Shown: positions 19,289-30,014, numbered from the stretch's first letter. The stretch: 64,000 bases of DNA from Xenorhabdus budapestensis (GCF_002632465.1 NZ_NIBS01000007.1:1-64000); one strand, 5' to 3'. The notes: generated by a model from the letters alone, not told the origin. A program made the numbers and translations.

Positions 19289-22200
19289 TCATGATGGCAT
19301 TCCGTCCACTGTTGCAGAGTCCCGCACATAATAGTCAGCAATACCTTTCTCTTGATGCCCAAAATTGAGCATTTCATCTGTAAAAAGCCATTTTTTGAGA
19401 CAGGAACAATATTGTTGGAATACGGTCGAAAATTCGTTCCGGCCGGACTCCAGCATGTCCCACTGGAGCCGAAGATAGGATGAATTGAGTACAGTAGAAA
19501 TATTATCCAAGACAACACCCGGTGTTTGAGAGACGCTATATATTGGTTCAGGAAAATTCGTGCCGTAAGCTAACAAGCAGGTGTAAACAATGGGGAAATG
19601 TAAATTGGGATAATGCGCTGCCACTTCCAGTTCATCAACGGAGCTATAGTGTCGATCTTTATCAAGCTGCTCCTGAACCCGGAGAATGAGCCGTTCTGAT
19701 GTTTGGTCTGTATCAACATCAGAAAAACTTACCCAACTGAGACGAGTAAATACGCCTGTAGTGGTTTCGAGCAGTTCAGCATATCTGTCCCAGGAAACGA
19801 CGGCGATGGTAATAGGTTCATGTTCATGTCCCCCCGTTTTTAACCTATGCCAATTTAAAACTGTTAAACCGAAAGCTGTCAGCAGGATACTATCAACAGA
19901 AACACCAAGCTTTTCAGCCAGCGCCTGTATCTGTCGGTAGTAAGGCAATACCTGGGTAAGTTGTGCGGGAAGTGACGCTTGTTGCTGTGCTACTGGCGTT
20001 AATCCATTAAGCCCCTGCCTCATCCGGGAGAATTTATCATGCCAATAATCCCTCGCCGTTGAACAGGCTAAAGCACTTTGCTGATGCTTATAATGAAGGA
20101 CAACATCCTGAAATGTGATGTTCTGTACCGGTAATCTATATACCTCTGATTTATATTTGTTAAACAATTGGTTAAGGATCAGAAAAATACTTTTTCCATC
20201 AATCAAAACAAAATCAAAATTGACAAACAGGCGATTTTTCTGCCCTCCAAGCGTACATACCCGAATGCGATACCCTGGGTATTCACCCGCTGAATAATGC
20301 GTCAACAACATTTCATTGCGTATTTCATTACATCGCTGATGAAATGTATCCTCTGTCCCGATCACACTTTCGGTCAGAATAGTATAATCAGGCACCTTAT
20401 CTAACACGCCCTGATGCAACGAAGTCAGATAACGTGTTCTAAGCACCGGGTGATAAGCAACAACGTCATTCCAGGCTCTGGCTAACCGAGGTATATCGAG
20501 CACATCAATATCAAACTCAAGATGGCAGCAACAAACTTTGCCCCCCCGTTTCACGGGCATCATTTGCCCCGCATATAAGGCTTTTTGAATGCCAAGCATA
20601 GGAAAAGAGTTGTTATGTGCTTTCTCTGAAACAGATCGTGCCCGGGCAATCAGTTTTTGACGATAAGCGTCAAACAAGGTAATGACAGAACCTTGTTCCA
20701 GTAACGCATGCGCGACATACCAACGGTAGACCAACCGTCCGTTAACCTCAAAGACATGATGATCCAGCGCGACCTGAGGCGTCGTATTCATCATATGTTG
20801 AATAGACCAACCACCCGCAGGATCAGGTTGTTGAAATGCAGAAGAGATTAAATTAGTGAAAACCACCGGCAAGCGTATGTCTGCACGTTTAGCCGGATTC
20901 TGGCGTAATTTCCTGAGTACATTGACCGCGCCAACAAAGCTATGATTAGCATCTCTGTCTAGCTGTTGCTGGCAAGCCATGACCCGCGACTGAAAAGTGT
21001 GTTCAGGCTGCCATTCCGAGACAAAAATATTGCTATTGGCCAGCAATCCAACCAATCCGTTTATCTGCTGATTGATGGCCAACCGATTGAAGTTAGTCAG
21101 ATTGAGGCTAAAACGCGGTTGTTCGGTAAACTGATGAAGCACTTCACAAAATACACTCAGCAATACAGCTCCTGTTGAACAGGACCACATATCGGCCTGT
21201 GTCTTTATTGCCGACCATAATTCGTGATCCAGTTCGGCACTTAAACAATGAACGGTTTGCTGCACAGGATATTGAGCAAGATGATATTTCAGCTCAGGCC
21301 CCGGCGATATATCATCCAATTTATCAATCCAATACTGCATGCTGTGCTGAAAGTGCTCGCCTGTGCGAATCTGTTCAACTAAGGTGAGGTATTTCCTCAA
21401 AGAATAGGTTGCTGGCAATTCATATTCAGGATCTTCTGACAGATGATGCCACTGTTCTATCAGCAAAAAGACACTGGCCGCGTCAGTGATCACCTCATCC
21501 AGTGCAATCTGCACAACGGTATGTTCAGTATCCACTATAAATGCCCTGATTTCGAAGTAGGGCCAACGAGCTAAGTCAAATACTTTACAATTCAGTGCCG
21601 CCCGGCTGTTTGTCAGATAATCGGCTTTTTCTGAATCTGAATATTCCGTTAAGTCAATGACAGGCAAAGAATGATAGGCATAATCTTCCAGTACCTGTTG
21701 TTGAAAATCGTGGTTAACAACCGTATGCAGGGATTCATGATGATCAACTAAATGGTTCCAGGCCGATTCGATTTGTTTAAGTGATATTGATCGGGCGATA
21801 TGAAGTTCAAAATAAAGTGTGCTACCAACACGTTGACCATAGGTGGATAGTGCCCGTCCAATCACAAATGACTCTTGCAGTTCAGAAAGCGGGAAGGCTT
21901 GCGCGGAGTTTTCTTCTGCTGAAGGGAGCAAAAACGCTGCCGCTGCTGCAATTTGTTCTTCTGTAAGCCGCTTACCGGTAAGCAAATCATCGACCAGCGC
22001 TCTCACATTTCGTTGTTCATAAAAAATCGTAAATTGGAGGGATACACCGAAAACAACCTGCCAAAAATCCAGAAAACGGACGATATGCAGCGATGTCAGA
22101 TGCAATGTTGAAAAGGGTGTGTTCACCGACGGGATTTCATGACCGATAATATTTTCCAGTGTCCTGACGACGAATCGTTCGGCCTTTTCCCGCAACGCCA

Positions 22201-25200
22201 TCGTCCGATCGGAAAGAAAAGCGAATCCGTTATCAGCGGATAAATGGACGTCATGCGTGCTGGTTGGCAATGATAATGCTGTTTCAACTGCCTTTAATTC
22301 GATTTTACAACGCTCAAATGAGTAAACTGGCAGGCTGATACGTCCGGGTAGTCTATTCCGATATAGCCGGCGCCATTCAATATTTGCTCCTTTAATCCAA
22401 GCACTAAGTAACTCACGCTGGTTATTTTCCGCTAGCCAACCATTAATTTTCTCTTGCCACACACCTTTTTCAAACTGATCGGCATTACCGGGGGCAATGA
22501 TGTTTTCACTGCTGCACTCACACCGTTTAAGCTGCTGGCATAAATCATCCAGACTTTGAACAAGAAAACCTGTACGAACCGGCATACTTTCCCTGCCGAC
22601 CTGTAAGGTAAACGCCAAACACGCCAGCACAAGCTCAGTTCCATTACCGCTGCTCTCAGATTGATACAACGATAAAAATGCATATAGCTGTTTCACGCGT
22701 TCTTGCAATGCGTTAACGGTTTTTGCCGAAAGAAGAATGACACAGGGGAGGTTTATCTCGGTTTCCGGCTGTTCGGGCCGTTCGTTCTCTTGCAGAATAA
22801 GATGTGCATTTGTTCCACCAGCACCAAAACAAGAGATGCCAGCGATTCTTGGCATGTTCATACCTTCCCCGTTGTCTTGTCTCCATTCCATTAAAGCTGA
22901 ATTAATTGAGAAAGGTGTCTGCTCAAAAATGATGTCGGGATTGAGCCGTTCACCATAAAGTGTTGGTGCAATCGCTTTATGTTGCATCTGGAGCAAGACT
23001 TTAATGACACTACCCACACCTGACGCCGCTTCACAATGACCGAAATTCGGCTTTCCCGAACCAATCAAGCACGCAAAGTGACGGTTACCTGAGCGTTTCT
23101 GAAAGGCTTTTGTTAATGCGCCGACTTCAATCAAATCGCCATACCGAGTCCCTGTACTGTGTGCTTCGACATAACTGATTTCATCCGCGTTGACCCCTGC
23201 TTCTGTCATGGCCTGTTCAATCACCACCTGCTGTGCTTTCGGCTCCGGAGCACCAAATCCGTTCGATCTTCCATTTTGATTAACCGCACAGCCTTGGATC
23301 ACACCATAAATATGCGCACCTTCATTTAATGCATCCTCTAACCGTTTTAATACCAAGACACCAATCCCTTCTCCCGGTATATAACCATTGCCACCTTCAC
23401 CAAAACTGTTAAGTTCAGGCGCTGAAGACAGCATTTTCCGGCGGCTAAGGGTTAAATATTTATTGGGATGAAGAGTCAGATTCACACCGCCGACGACAGC
23501 AGCGTTGATGCGTCCTTGTTTCAGATCCTGACATGCGAGTTGAATCGCGACCATGGAAGACGTACACATGGCATCCAGGGTAATGCTTGGCCCGTGGAAA
23601 TCCATAAAATAAGAAAACCGGTTAGCGATACTGGCCTGACTACCAACTAATCCAACCGGTTGCTCCAGTTCATCAGATGTCACGTCATGCAGTTGATACT
23701 CACTGTACATGGAACCCACATAAACGCCGACCGCTTTTATTCCATCCTTTTCTCTCTTCCCGTCAGCAGCAAGCGTCTCAGGTGTATAACCTGCATCTTC
23801 AATCGCTTTCCACGCTTCCTGCAAGAATAATCGCTCCTGAGGATCCATTGCGGCGGCTTCGTTTTCAGAAATGTCGAAAAACGCAAAATCAAATTCATCA
23901 ACACTGTCCAGAAAGCCGCCCCATTTGCTAAAGTGACTACCAGTATGCGTATTTTGCTTGTTTTCGTGATAATAATGCCGCCAATCCCAGCGATCCTGGG
24001 GGATCTCGCTAATACAGCGCTTACCTTGTTTAAGGTTGTCCCAAATCTGGGCGATGTTCTCTGACTGCGGATATTTTGCACTTATCCCGATAATGGCAAT
24101 GTTCAACCGATTATCAGCGGTATTCTGTCGCTGGTTGACAGAGGGTTTGCAACATTCAGGCTCCTTCTCCACGGGAAGAAGGGAGTTATCTGCATGATGA
24201 GTCACAGTTTGTGCCAGATAGTGAGCAATATCGGCAATACACTTATATTCATAAAATAACGTTTTAGGCAGCGAACCAAATGTTTTTTCCAATACCGCAA
24301 CCAGTTGTACTGCGATCGCCGAATCAATACCGTATTTGTCCAAAGGTTCAGAAGTACGCAACTGTGTTGATGCTATGCCTAACTCCTTACCTATAATCGC
24401 TTTTAGTTGTCCGATTATGGTCTCTGGTACAGGCTGATTTTGCACGGGTGGCTGATGATCTTCTGTCTGCAACACAACATGAGATCCTACAGATACCCGT
24501 TGTTCCCGTACCCGTTCTCGCGTTGAAAATCCCTTTATCGCAACACAGACGGCACCATTGTTGTCACAGATGACGATATCCATCTTCCTGATAGGTGATT
24601 GTGATACAGACGATGCGGAACCTGTCACCCACGCCCATGCTTCATCTTTAACCGGCCGAATAACGCTGATTTCATCAATGGCAAAAGGGATCGGTGTGAC
24701 TGCCCCCTGTTTGAGATCTTCTGTTGTCAGTAATCCCAGACAGGCAGCCTGTAGCGCACCATCCATCATGGCAGGACAGAGCGTGAACGGTATTGATTTA
24801 AACGGCATTGATTGATGGGCAAACTCATAGACAGGAGCGTTATCAGCTATAAATGTCAGCTTCGCGAGCACAGCGGTGTCCCCGTTAGGGATTTTCCCTA
24901 TTGTGACTTCCTGAATAGCTTGATGCTGCGCGCCAATCTGAATACCAAGCAGTGAAAGTACGCCGTAACATTGTGCGGTGGTTAATCGACGTTCCTGGCA
25001 GTATTGTTGATACTGCTCAATGTCCAGAGAAGGCCTGTGTTGTAATGGTGAAAAAACAATACTCCCGACAGTAAAAGGATCAGAATACCAGCCATCGGCT
25101 TCTTCATGCTTTGCGGTTCCTAAAGCAACACCAAAACTAAAAACGCTTTCTTCTTCAAATGAAGTCTCTGGTTTAATATTCACCGTCAGAGCCAATGTTT

Positions 25201-28200
25201 GTTCGGTTTCTGCCATGATGACTGGCTTCGCCCAACCCACGTTGCGTAAACTTAACTGATTTGTTGCCGATAGATTTGTGACCGATGGAATACCCGCATT
25301 TTCTGCACTGTCTGACCGCAATAACATTGCTGTATGCCGTACAAACTCAAGATGGACCACACCCGGAAGAACCATTTGCCCATTAACCACATGTTCACGC
25401 AAGTAAGGCTCGGTTGCGTTGACACGGAACAGGCAGGTTTTCTGTTCATCATTCAATGGCGTATTCAATGGTGTAGTCGATCCACCAGTGGAAAATGGCG
25501 GGTAATGGATGTCACCTAAAAATGCCCGGACGGGCAAACCTGACAGGCGGCACGGAAATGTATTTCCCCATAAATGTGACCAGTCTGGTTTCTCACCTCG
25601 TAACCAACGCAACAGCAATTCAGGGATCATCTCATCTGCCAGAGAGGAAGAGAGTGATTGTTGCGTCTGTAAAACCGATCTTAACGCCTCTTCCTGCCGA
25701 GGTTCGCCGACATTTTGAATAAAAATATCGCCATTCAGTACGCTATCTAGCTGTGATATCAGTTCAGATAAATGGGATGCGCCCAATATTACCCGATATT
25801 GACGCGCTTCACGGGACTGCAAGGTGAATGCCAAACGCGCTAAATCAACATGTTGTTTCTGTAAATCTTGTTCCTGTAAATATCGTTTTATCTGAACGAT
25901 ATGATCACGTAACGATGCTTCCGAATGTGATGATAGCGGTATGAATACCAGCGTTGCTTGCTTAGCGTGGGTATGTTTTTGTCCGATAAACTCTTTAACA
26001 ACGACATGGGTGTTATACCCACCTCCGGCAAATGAATTAATGCCGGCAATTCTGGGTAACGTGTCCCCTTCCCGCGTAGTAGATCCCCATTTTTTATTTT
26101 GATGATTCAGATAGAGTCCGGATCTCTCTATCGCCAAACTGTCATCGATCTCACTGAGTCCCTGAATCCCGATAATGGTCTGATGACGCAATTGCAGTAA
26201 AACCTTCACCAGTGCCACCAGCCCGGAAACAGCCTCAGTGTGCCCAATGGCACCTTTTACGGTAGATAAATCGATGTGATGATCGGGTAGGAAAACTTTC
26301 TTTAAGGCGGTAATTTCGGTGAAATCTCCTGCTCTGACGCCGGATGCATTACACTCAATAACGGAGAAATCATCTGCCGATACCCCCGCATTCTGCCAGG
26401 CTTTCCTGATGGTTTTAGCCTGCTGTTCAACATTGGCAGAAATAAGGGAGAATGTCCTTCCGCTATTATTTGCCGCGCCTCCGGCAATAATGGCATAGAT
26501 ATCATCACCATCTTGTTGCGCTTTTGGCAACGACTTAAGTACCACAGAGACAACCGCCTCTCCCCTGAGTTGCCCTTTGCTTCGCTTACTAAATAGCTCA
26601 GGCGCTGCCGCCGGCGACAAAATCCCATCTTCACGCGCAATAAAACCATAAGGATGCAGGAAAAGACTGGTTGCACTAACAATGGCTTGATCTGCCTGCC
26701 CTGAACGAATCAAATCACACGCCCCAAGCAATGCAGTGATGCCCCCGGTACATTCGGTATTAATAAATTGGGTGGAGCCTTGAATATCAAGAAATCGGGC
26801 GATCCGGCCCGATGACATGGCCGGTTCATTACCGGCCCAATAATAGAAATTTTCCTCTACATCTTTGTCTCTCAACAATTTTTCATAGTCATTAGACAGC
26901 GCTGAAACAAAAAGCGCTGTACGATCACCGCTCACATCCTGGTTTGCATGACCGCTGTCTTCAATGCTTTGAATAATGGTCTCAAGCAGCAAACGATGCT
27001 GAGGATCCATGTACTGCGCGACTGTGGGTGGGATCTGGAAGTACTGTTCATCAAACCGGAAAATATCATTCATGAAACCAGCAAAACGAATGATCGTTCC
27101 GGCAGATAACCAGGGGCGATCCTCAGGAAATGCAGAGAAGCCCGACTTCCCTTCAAGCAGGTTGTTCCAGAACTGAGCTACAGAATCCGCCTGCGGAAAA
27201 CGCCCTGCTATGCCAACAACTGCCACTTGCTCATTCTGAACAGATTTGGGTGACGACGGGATCTTTACCTCTGCGTCATTTTTCAGCCGGGATTTTGTCT
27301 CTAATGGCAGTCTTTGCCCCCGAAAAAGTTGCTTGAGACGTGTTTCATGCTGAGGAAAATCAAGCCCCAGGAAAAACAGATAGTTCTCAGGATAAGTTTG
27401 GATTTTCGTAATATATCGATCGTCCATCTCAAGCTTCAACACACAAAACATGCCATTCAGGCTGGACAAAACAAAGGGAGACGCTTGTATTAACTCCATT
27501 CGGACAAATAAAGTTAAAGCGTTTCTGTCGCGAATAAATAACTCATCAAATAGCGTTACTCCCTCCTTCCCTATCGCCGTCCGCAATGCGTAAATAAAAC
27601 TTTTCCATTCAGCAATTCCATGACCTGTGATATCGCCGTTATGAAATGTCAGCGCCGGGTGTAGCAGGCTGTCAATTTGACGTAACGCACCATGACCAAA
27701 GACAACATCAACAAGCTGTTTAGCCCGTTCATTCATTCGTATGGACTGTTCATCACAGGCTGTATGCAAAAACCCATTTTCTTTAACCAGCAAACGGTGT
27801 TGCCAGGCCGGGTAAGAGAGACGTTCTTCAGAAAGCGGGGGGCCTAGCAGAAAAAGAAAGTTCTGAGCTTGTTGCCATAACTCAACGATCTTGCCGTCAC
27901 TAATACGCATTGCGATCTGACAAAAGTTAGAGTATTCACCACCAGCAATAACATCATCATGCCAGCGATCCGCTTTCCAACGATGAAATAGATGTAGAGT
28001 ATGATTCTGGACAATAATGCTTTCAGGGATCAGTTTTAAATTGGCAATGTTCAGCCTGACAGACTGAATAAATTCCTGAAACGCCTGAGCGCTATTCAAC
28101 TCATTACCCTGCATATGGCAAACACAGGTTTGAGCAAAAAGATGATTAAAAGCGTCAGAAGATAATTCCCCTTCCCATGCCGCTTTTAACCCCAGAACAA

Positions 28201-28246
28201 ACTCCGTGTACGGATGTTGCAGTAGCCAAGTCGTTTTATCGGTCAT
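19289..28246 (-). CDS. Hybrid PKS-NRPS: NTF2-NTF2-KS0-DH-ACP-KS-carrier-Cy-Cy
   Basis: This protein has about 2985 residues; the start at 28246 (MTDKTTW) has GGATGG upstream. Two SnoaL/NTF2-like domains open the protein (about 5-135 and 172-300). KS 340-750 has Cys499 in TECTGG, but the HGTGT motif reads NASGV, so the first catalytic His is Asn633: a non-elongating KS. DH 935-1240 keeps HVVNGQMVLP (His952) and Asp1162. ACP carries Ser1309 (YGIDSA). KS 1382-1820 is intact (Cys1561, His1696, His1737). A carrier-like domain at 2015-2090 has LTSL in place of DSL (Ser2052). Two cyclisation domains follow, each with DxxxxDxxS: DEVITDAAS at 2250 and DFVLIDGKS at 2678. No A, AT or ER domain is present. 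The gene overlaps the upstream end of the next megasynthase gene's longer frame, so translation may be coupled. Confidence 0.92.
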   Translation of the reverse strand: MTDKTTWLLQHPYTEFVLGLKAAWEGELSSDAFNHLFAQTCVCHMQGNELNSAQAFQEFIQSVRLNIANLKLIPESIIVQNHTLHLFHRWKADRWHDDVIAGGEYSNFCQIAMRISDGKIVELWQQAQNFLFLLGPPLSEERLSYPAWQHRLLVKENGFLHTACDEQSIRMNERAKQLVDVVFGHGALRQIDSLLHPALTFHNGDITGHGIAEWKSFIYALRTAIGKEGVTLFDELFIRDRNALTLFVRMELIQASPFVLSSLNGMFCVLKLEMDDRYITKIQTYPENYLFFLGLDFPQHETRLKQLFRGQRLPLETKSRLKNDAEVKIPSSPKSVQNEQVAVVGIAGRFPQADSVAQFWNNLLEGKSGFSAFPEDRPWLSAGTIIRFAGFMNDIFRFDEQYFQIPPTVAQYMDPQHRLLLETIIQSIEDSGHANQDVSGDRTALFVSALSNDYEKLLRDKDVEENFYYWAGNEPAMSSGRIARFLDIQGSTQFINTECTGGITALLGACDLIRSGQADQAIVSATSLFLHPYGFIAREDGILSPAAAPELFSKRSKGQLRGEAVVSVVLKSLPKAQQDGDDIYAIIAGGAANNSGRTFSLISANVEQQAKTIRKAWQNAGVSADDFSVIECNASGVRAGDFTEITALKKVFLPDHHIDLSTVKGAIGHTEAVSGLVALVKVLLQLRHQTIIGIQGLSEIDDSLAIERSGLYLNHQNKKWGSTTREGDTLPRIAGINSFAGGGYNTHVVVKEFIGQKHTHAKQATLVFIPLSSHSEASLRDHIVQIKRYLQEQDLQKQHVDLARLAFTLQSREARQYRVILGASHLSELISQLDSVLNGDIFIQNVGEPRQEEALRSVLQTQQSLSSSLADEMIPELLLRWLRGEKPDWSHLWGNTFPCRLSGLPVRAFLGDIHYPPFSTGGSTTPLNTPLNDEQKTCLFRVNATEPYLREHVVNGQMVLPGVVHLEFVRHTAMLLRSDSAENAGIPSVTNLSATNQLSLRNVGWAKPVIMAETEQTLALTVNIKPETSFEEESVFSFGVALGTAKHEEADGWYSDPFTVGSIVFSPLQHRPSLDIEQYQQYCQERRLTTAQCYGVLSLLGIQIGAQHQAIQEVTIGKIPNGDTAVLAKLTFIADNAPVYEFAHQSMPFKSIPFTLCPAMMDGALQAACLGLLTTEDLKQGAVTPIPFAIDEISVIRPVKDEAWAWVTGSASSVSQSPIRKMDIVICDNNGAVCVAIKGFSTRERVREQRVSVGSHVVLQTEDHQPPVQNQPVPETIIGQLKAIIGKELGIASTQLRTSEPLDKYGIDSAIAVQLVAVLEKTFGSLPKTLFYEYKCIADIAHYLAQTVTHHADNSLLPVEKEPECCKPSVNQRQNTADNRLNIAIIGISAKYPQSENIAQIWDNLKQGKRCISEIPQDRWDWRHYYHENKQNTHTGSHFSKWGGFLDSVDEFDFAFFDISENEAAAMDPQERLFLQEAWKAIEDAGYTPETLAADGKREKDGIKAVGVYVGSMYSEYQLHDVTSDELEQPVGLVGSQASIANRFSYFMDFHGPSITLDAMCTSSMVAIQLACQDLKQGRINAAVVGGVNLTLHPNKYLTLSRRKMLSSAPELNSFGEGGNGYIPGEGIGVLVLKRLEDALNEGAHIYGVIQGCAVNQNGRSNGFGAPEPKAQQVVIEQAMTEAGVNADEISYVEAHSTGTRYGDLIEVGALTKAFQKRSGNRHFACLIGSGKPNFGHCEAASGVGSVIKVLLQMQHKAIAPTLYGERLNPDIIFEQTPFSINSALMEWRQDNGEGMNMPRIAGISCFGAGGTNAHLILQENERPEQPETEINLPCVILLSAKTVNALQERVKQLYAFLSLYQSESSGNGTELVLACLAFTLQVGRESMPVRTGFLVQSLDDLCQQLKRCECSSENIIAPGNADQFEKGVWQEKINGWLAENNQRELLSAWIKGANIEWRRLYRNRLPGRISLPVYSFERCKIELKAVETALSLPTSTHDVHLSADNGFAFLSDRTMALREKAERFVVRTLENIIGHEIPSVNTPFSTLHLTSLHIVRFLDFWQVVFGVSLQFTIFYEQRNVRALVDDLLTGKRLTEEQIAAAAAFLLPSAEENSAQAFPLSELQESFVIGRALSTYGQRVGSTLYFELHIARSISLKQIESAWNHLVDHHESLHTVVNHDFQQQVLEDYAYHSLPVIDLTEYSDSEKADYLTNSRAALNCKVFDLARWPYFEIRAFIVDTEHTVVQIALDEVITDAASVFLLIEQWHHLSEDPEYELPATYSLRKYLTLVEQIRTGEHFQHSMQYWIDKLDDISPGPELKYHLAQYPVQQTVHCLSAELDHELWSAIKTQADMWSCSTGAVLLSVFCEVLHQFTEQPRFSLNLTNFNRLAINQQINGLVGLLANSNIFVSEWQPEHTFQSRVMACQQQLDRDANHSFVGAVNVLRKLRQNPAKRADIRLPVVFTNLISSAFQQPDPAGGWSIQHMMNTTPQVALDHHVFEVNGRLVYRWYVAHALLEQGSVITLFDAYRQKLIARARSVSEKAHNNSFPMLGIQKALYAGQMMPVKRGGKVCCCHLEFDIDVLDIPRLARAWNDVVAYHPVLRTRYLTSLHQGVLDKVPDYTILTESVIGTEDTFHQRCNEIRNEMLLTHYSAGEYPGYRIRVCTLGGQKNRLFVNFDFVLIDGKSIFLILNQLFNKYKSEVYRLPVQNITFQDVVLHYKHQQSALACSTARDYWHDKFSRMRQGLNGLTPVAQQQASLPAQLTQVLPYYRQIQALAEKLGVSVDSILLTAFGLTVLNWHRLKTGGHEHEPITIAVVSWDRYAELLETTTGVFTRLSWVSFSDVDTDQTSERLILRVQEQLDKDRHYSSVDELEVAAHYPNLHFPIVYTCLLAYGTNFPEPIYSVSQTPGVVLDNISTVLNSSYLRLQWDMLESGRNEFSTVFQQYCSCLKKWLFTDEMLNFGHQEKGIADYYVRDSATVDGMPS

Positions 28247-28268
28247 AGAAATGCCATCCATTACATAA

Positions 28269-30014
28269 TCATATGAATAATTGAGGTTTTTCCTGTCTTA
28301 CTTTGCTGTCTTTTAAGTAAGGCAGTCGTACCTGCTGTTCTATTAACTTCAACTGCATGAGTTTCTGAAAGATTAAATTGGTCTGCTGTTGGCGCTCTTC
28401 GGGACGGGCATGGGTTGCTATTTGTCTAAGAAAATCGAGATACTCCTTGTCAACGGTGATATTCTCCTGCCACAGCTCACGTGCCACTTTTCCGCTGGTT
28501 TTTCCATCTATCTCATCAAGCAAAAAGAAAGAAGTGATACGATTTCTTGCCTGTTCAACAACACCACTTAAAAATTTAAGCGCGTCCACGGCGCCAATAT
28601 TTGATTCCATGAAGGTGTCATAAATCGTCTGAGTTTTCGCAAAACCACTTACGTGGGTAGAGTAATATTCACCATAGATTTCCGGTGATTGAATGATTTT
28701 TGATGCGATAGAGGACATAAAGGTCGCGATACTTAAATTTGAGCCAGAGGTGAACCATGTACTGGTTCCACTTCCTCCAACCAACGCCCAGTTCTTGCCG
28801 GTAAATCGTTCATACATGAAGTGTTGTGTCGGGAGACTGACGACTTCCCGGCGGCATGTGAAATGTGTTGAGTAGTCTAATCCCCGTCTCTGGTAGGCTT
28901 TTGTCAGTAAGGCAATAATTTCTTCCGCCGTGCGATCTCTAATATCTTCAGGCAACATACTAATACCAACGGAGACATAACTGCCCATCGGTATCAGCCA
29001 GGAAACCCCTTTTAGCTGATCAAATTCTTCATCTGCACTCAGCAAGGATGTCGCGTGGATCCAGGGAAGTTCATTTGAGTCACAAAGCTTGCTGCCCGCT
29101 CTTTGATAATAATGGGTAAAAATTACTTCACGACGACTATCGAGCTCGGTATAAGGCAGCCCGATTTTGCGTCCTAATAAACGGATGTGGTTGGTACAAT
29201 CCCACACATAAAAAGGTTGGATAATCTGTCCGTTTGACAGTTGAAGTAATGAAACCCTGTCACTGTCCTCAGCATATTCAACATGTTCGACTAACGCTTC
29301 AATCCAGATACACTCAGGAGCCGCAATAACTTTATCGTAAAGTGCTTTATCAAATCCAAGCCTGTCGATATGAATAAAATGCTTAGGAATATCTTCTTCC
29401 ATGAAAAGCGAAGCCAGCGATTCGAAAAAGTGAAACCGCAGCCCGGCAACTAATTCTCCCATAAAAAATGGTGTGAACTCTTTGGGGTAGAAATGACGGG
29501 ACATATTTTTAAAACGCCGGGCAAATTCAATACTCACCACTTCAGTCATCGATTCACCCAGTTTTGGCATATCACCGATTTCTGGCTTACCGATGATGAT
29601 ATGAGGGATCTTATCCTGAATAAGCTGATGGCTGATGAGCATACCGGCAATGCCACCACCGATAATCACCGGAAGATGTTGTTTGATATCTTGGCTCATT
29701 CCCGCCGTATAAGCGTTTTCGGTGAATGTGAGTGGGGACGAGACAGTCAGTATTCGCTTGACTGCTGATGTCTGGTAGGTCATCAGGTAATCAGCAAATT
29801 TATCCAGCGTTGTGAATTCAAACAACACACCGGGATGTATCTCTTCATCCAGAATACCGGAAATCTCATCCGTAAAGATGACCAGCGATTTAGAATCAAA
29901 TCCCAGATCCTGAATATGTACCTCAGTGCTAATATCACCGCTCTGTTGCAATACTGCTTTTGCTATTGTTTTCAGCGACTGCAATAACATATTTTTTTCA
30001 TTCATTTCACTCAT
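28269..30014 (-). CDS. ACP fused to a flavin-dependent oxidoreductase (halogenase-like)
   Basis: This protein has about 581 residues; the start at 30014 (MSEMNEK) has GGGAG about 8 bp upstream. Residues 1-85 form an acyl carrier protein (Ser41 in GFDSKS). From residue 112 a Rossmann FAD site follows (GGGIAG), then GES near 153, where flavin halogenases have GES/GEA. The tryptophan-halogenase motif WxWxIP survives only as VSWLIP followed by VSVGI, and the usual GDA flavin motif near the C-terminus is GGS. This is therefore a halogenase/monooxygenase-fold enzyme with altered signatures; hydroxylation, Baeyer-Villiger-type or desaturation chemistry are alternatives. The preceding megasynthase ends in a KS with no carrier, so this ACP completes that split module and the flavin domain acts on its bound chain. 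Confidence 0.82.
   Translation of the reverse strand: MSEMNEKNMLLQSLKTIAKAVLQQSGDISTEVHIQDLGFDSKSLVIFTDEISGILDEEIHPGVLFEFTTLDKFADYLMTYQTSAVKRILTVSSPLTFTENAYTAGMSQDIKQHLPVIIGGGIAGMLISHQLIQDKIPHIIIGKPEIGDMPKLGESMTEVVSIEFARRFKNMSRHFYPKEFTPFFMGELVAGLRFHFFESLASLFMEEDIPKHFIHIDRLGFDKALYDKVIAAPECIWIEALVEHVEYAEDSDRVSLLQLSNGQIIQPFYVWDCTNHIRLLGRKIGLPYTELDSRREVIFTHYYQRAGSKLCDSNELPWIHATSLLSADEEFDQLKGVSWLIPMGSYVSVGISMLPEDIRDRTAEEIIALLTKAYQRRGLDYSTHFTCRREVVSLPTQHFMYERFTGKNWALVGGSGTSTWFTSGSNLSIATFMSSIASKIIQSPEIYGEYYSTHVSGFAKTQTIYDTFMESNIGAVDALKFLSGVVEQARNRITSFFLLDEIDGKTSGKVARELWQENITVDKEYLDFLRQIATHARPEERQQQTNLIFQKLMQLKLIEQQVRLPYLKDSKVRQEKPQLFI

Noticed and set aside
28269-30014. Calling the flavoenzyme a tryptophan-type halogenase outright
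   Set aside because: WxWxIP and the GDA motif are not intact, so only a halogenase/monooxygenase-fold assignment is supported.
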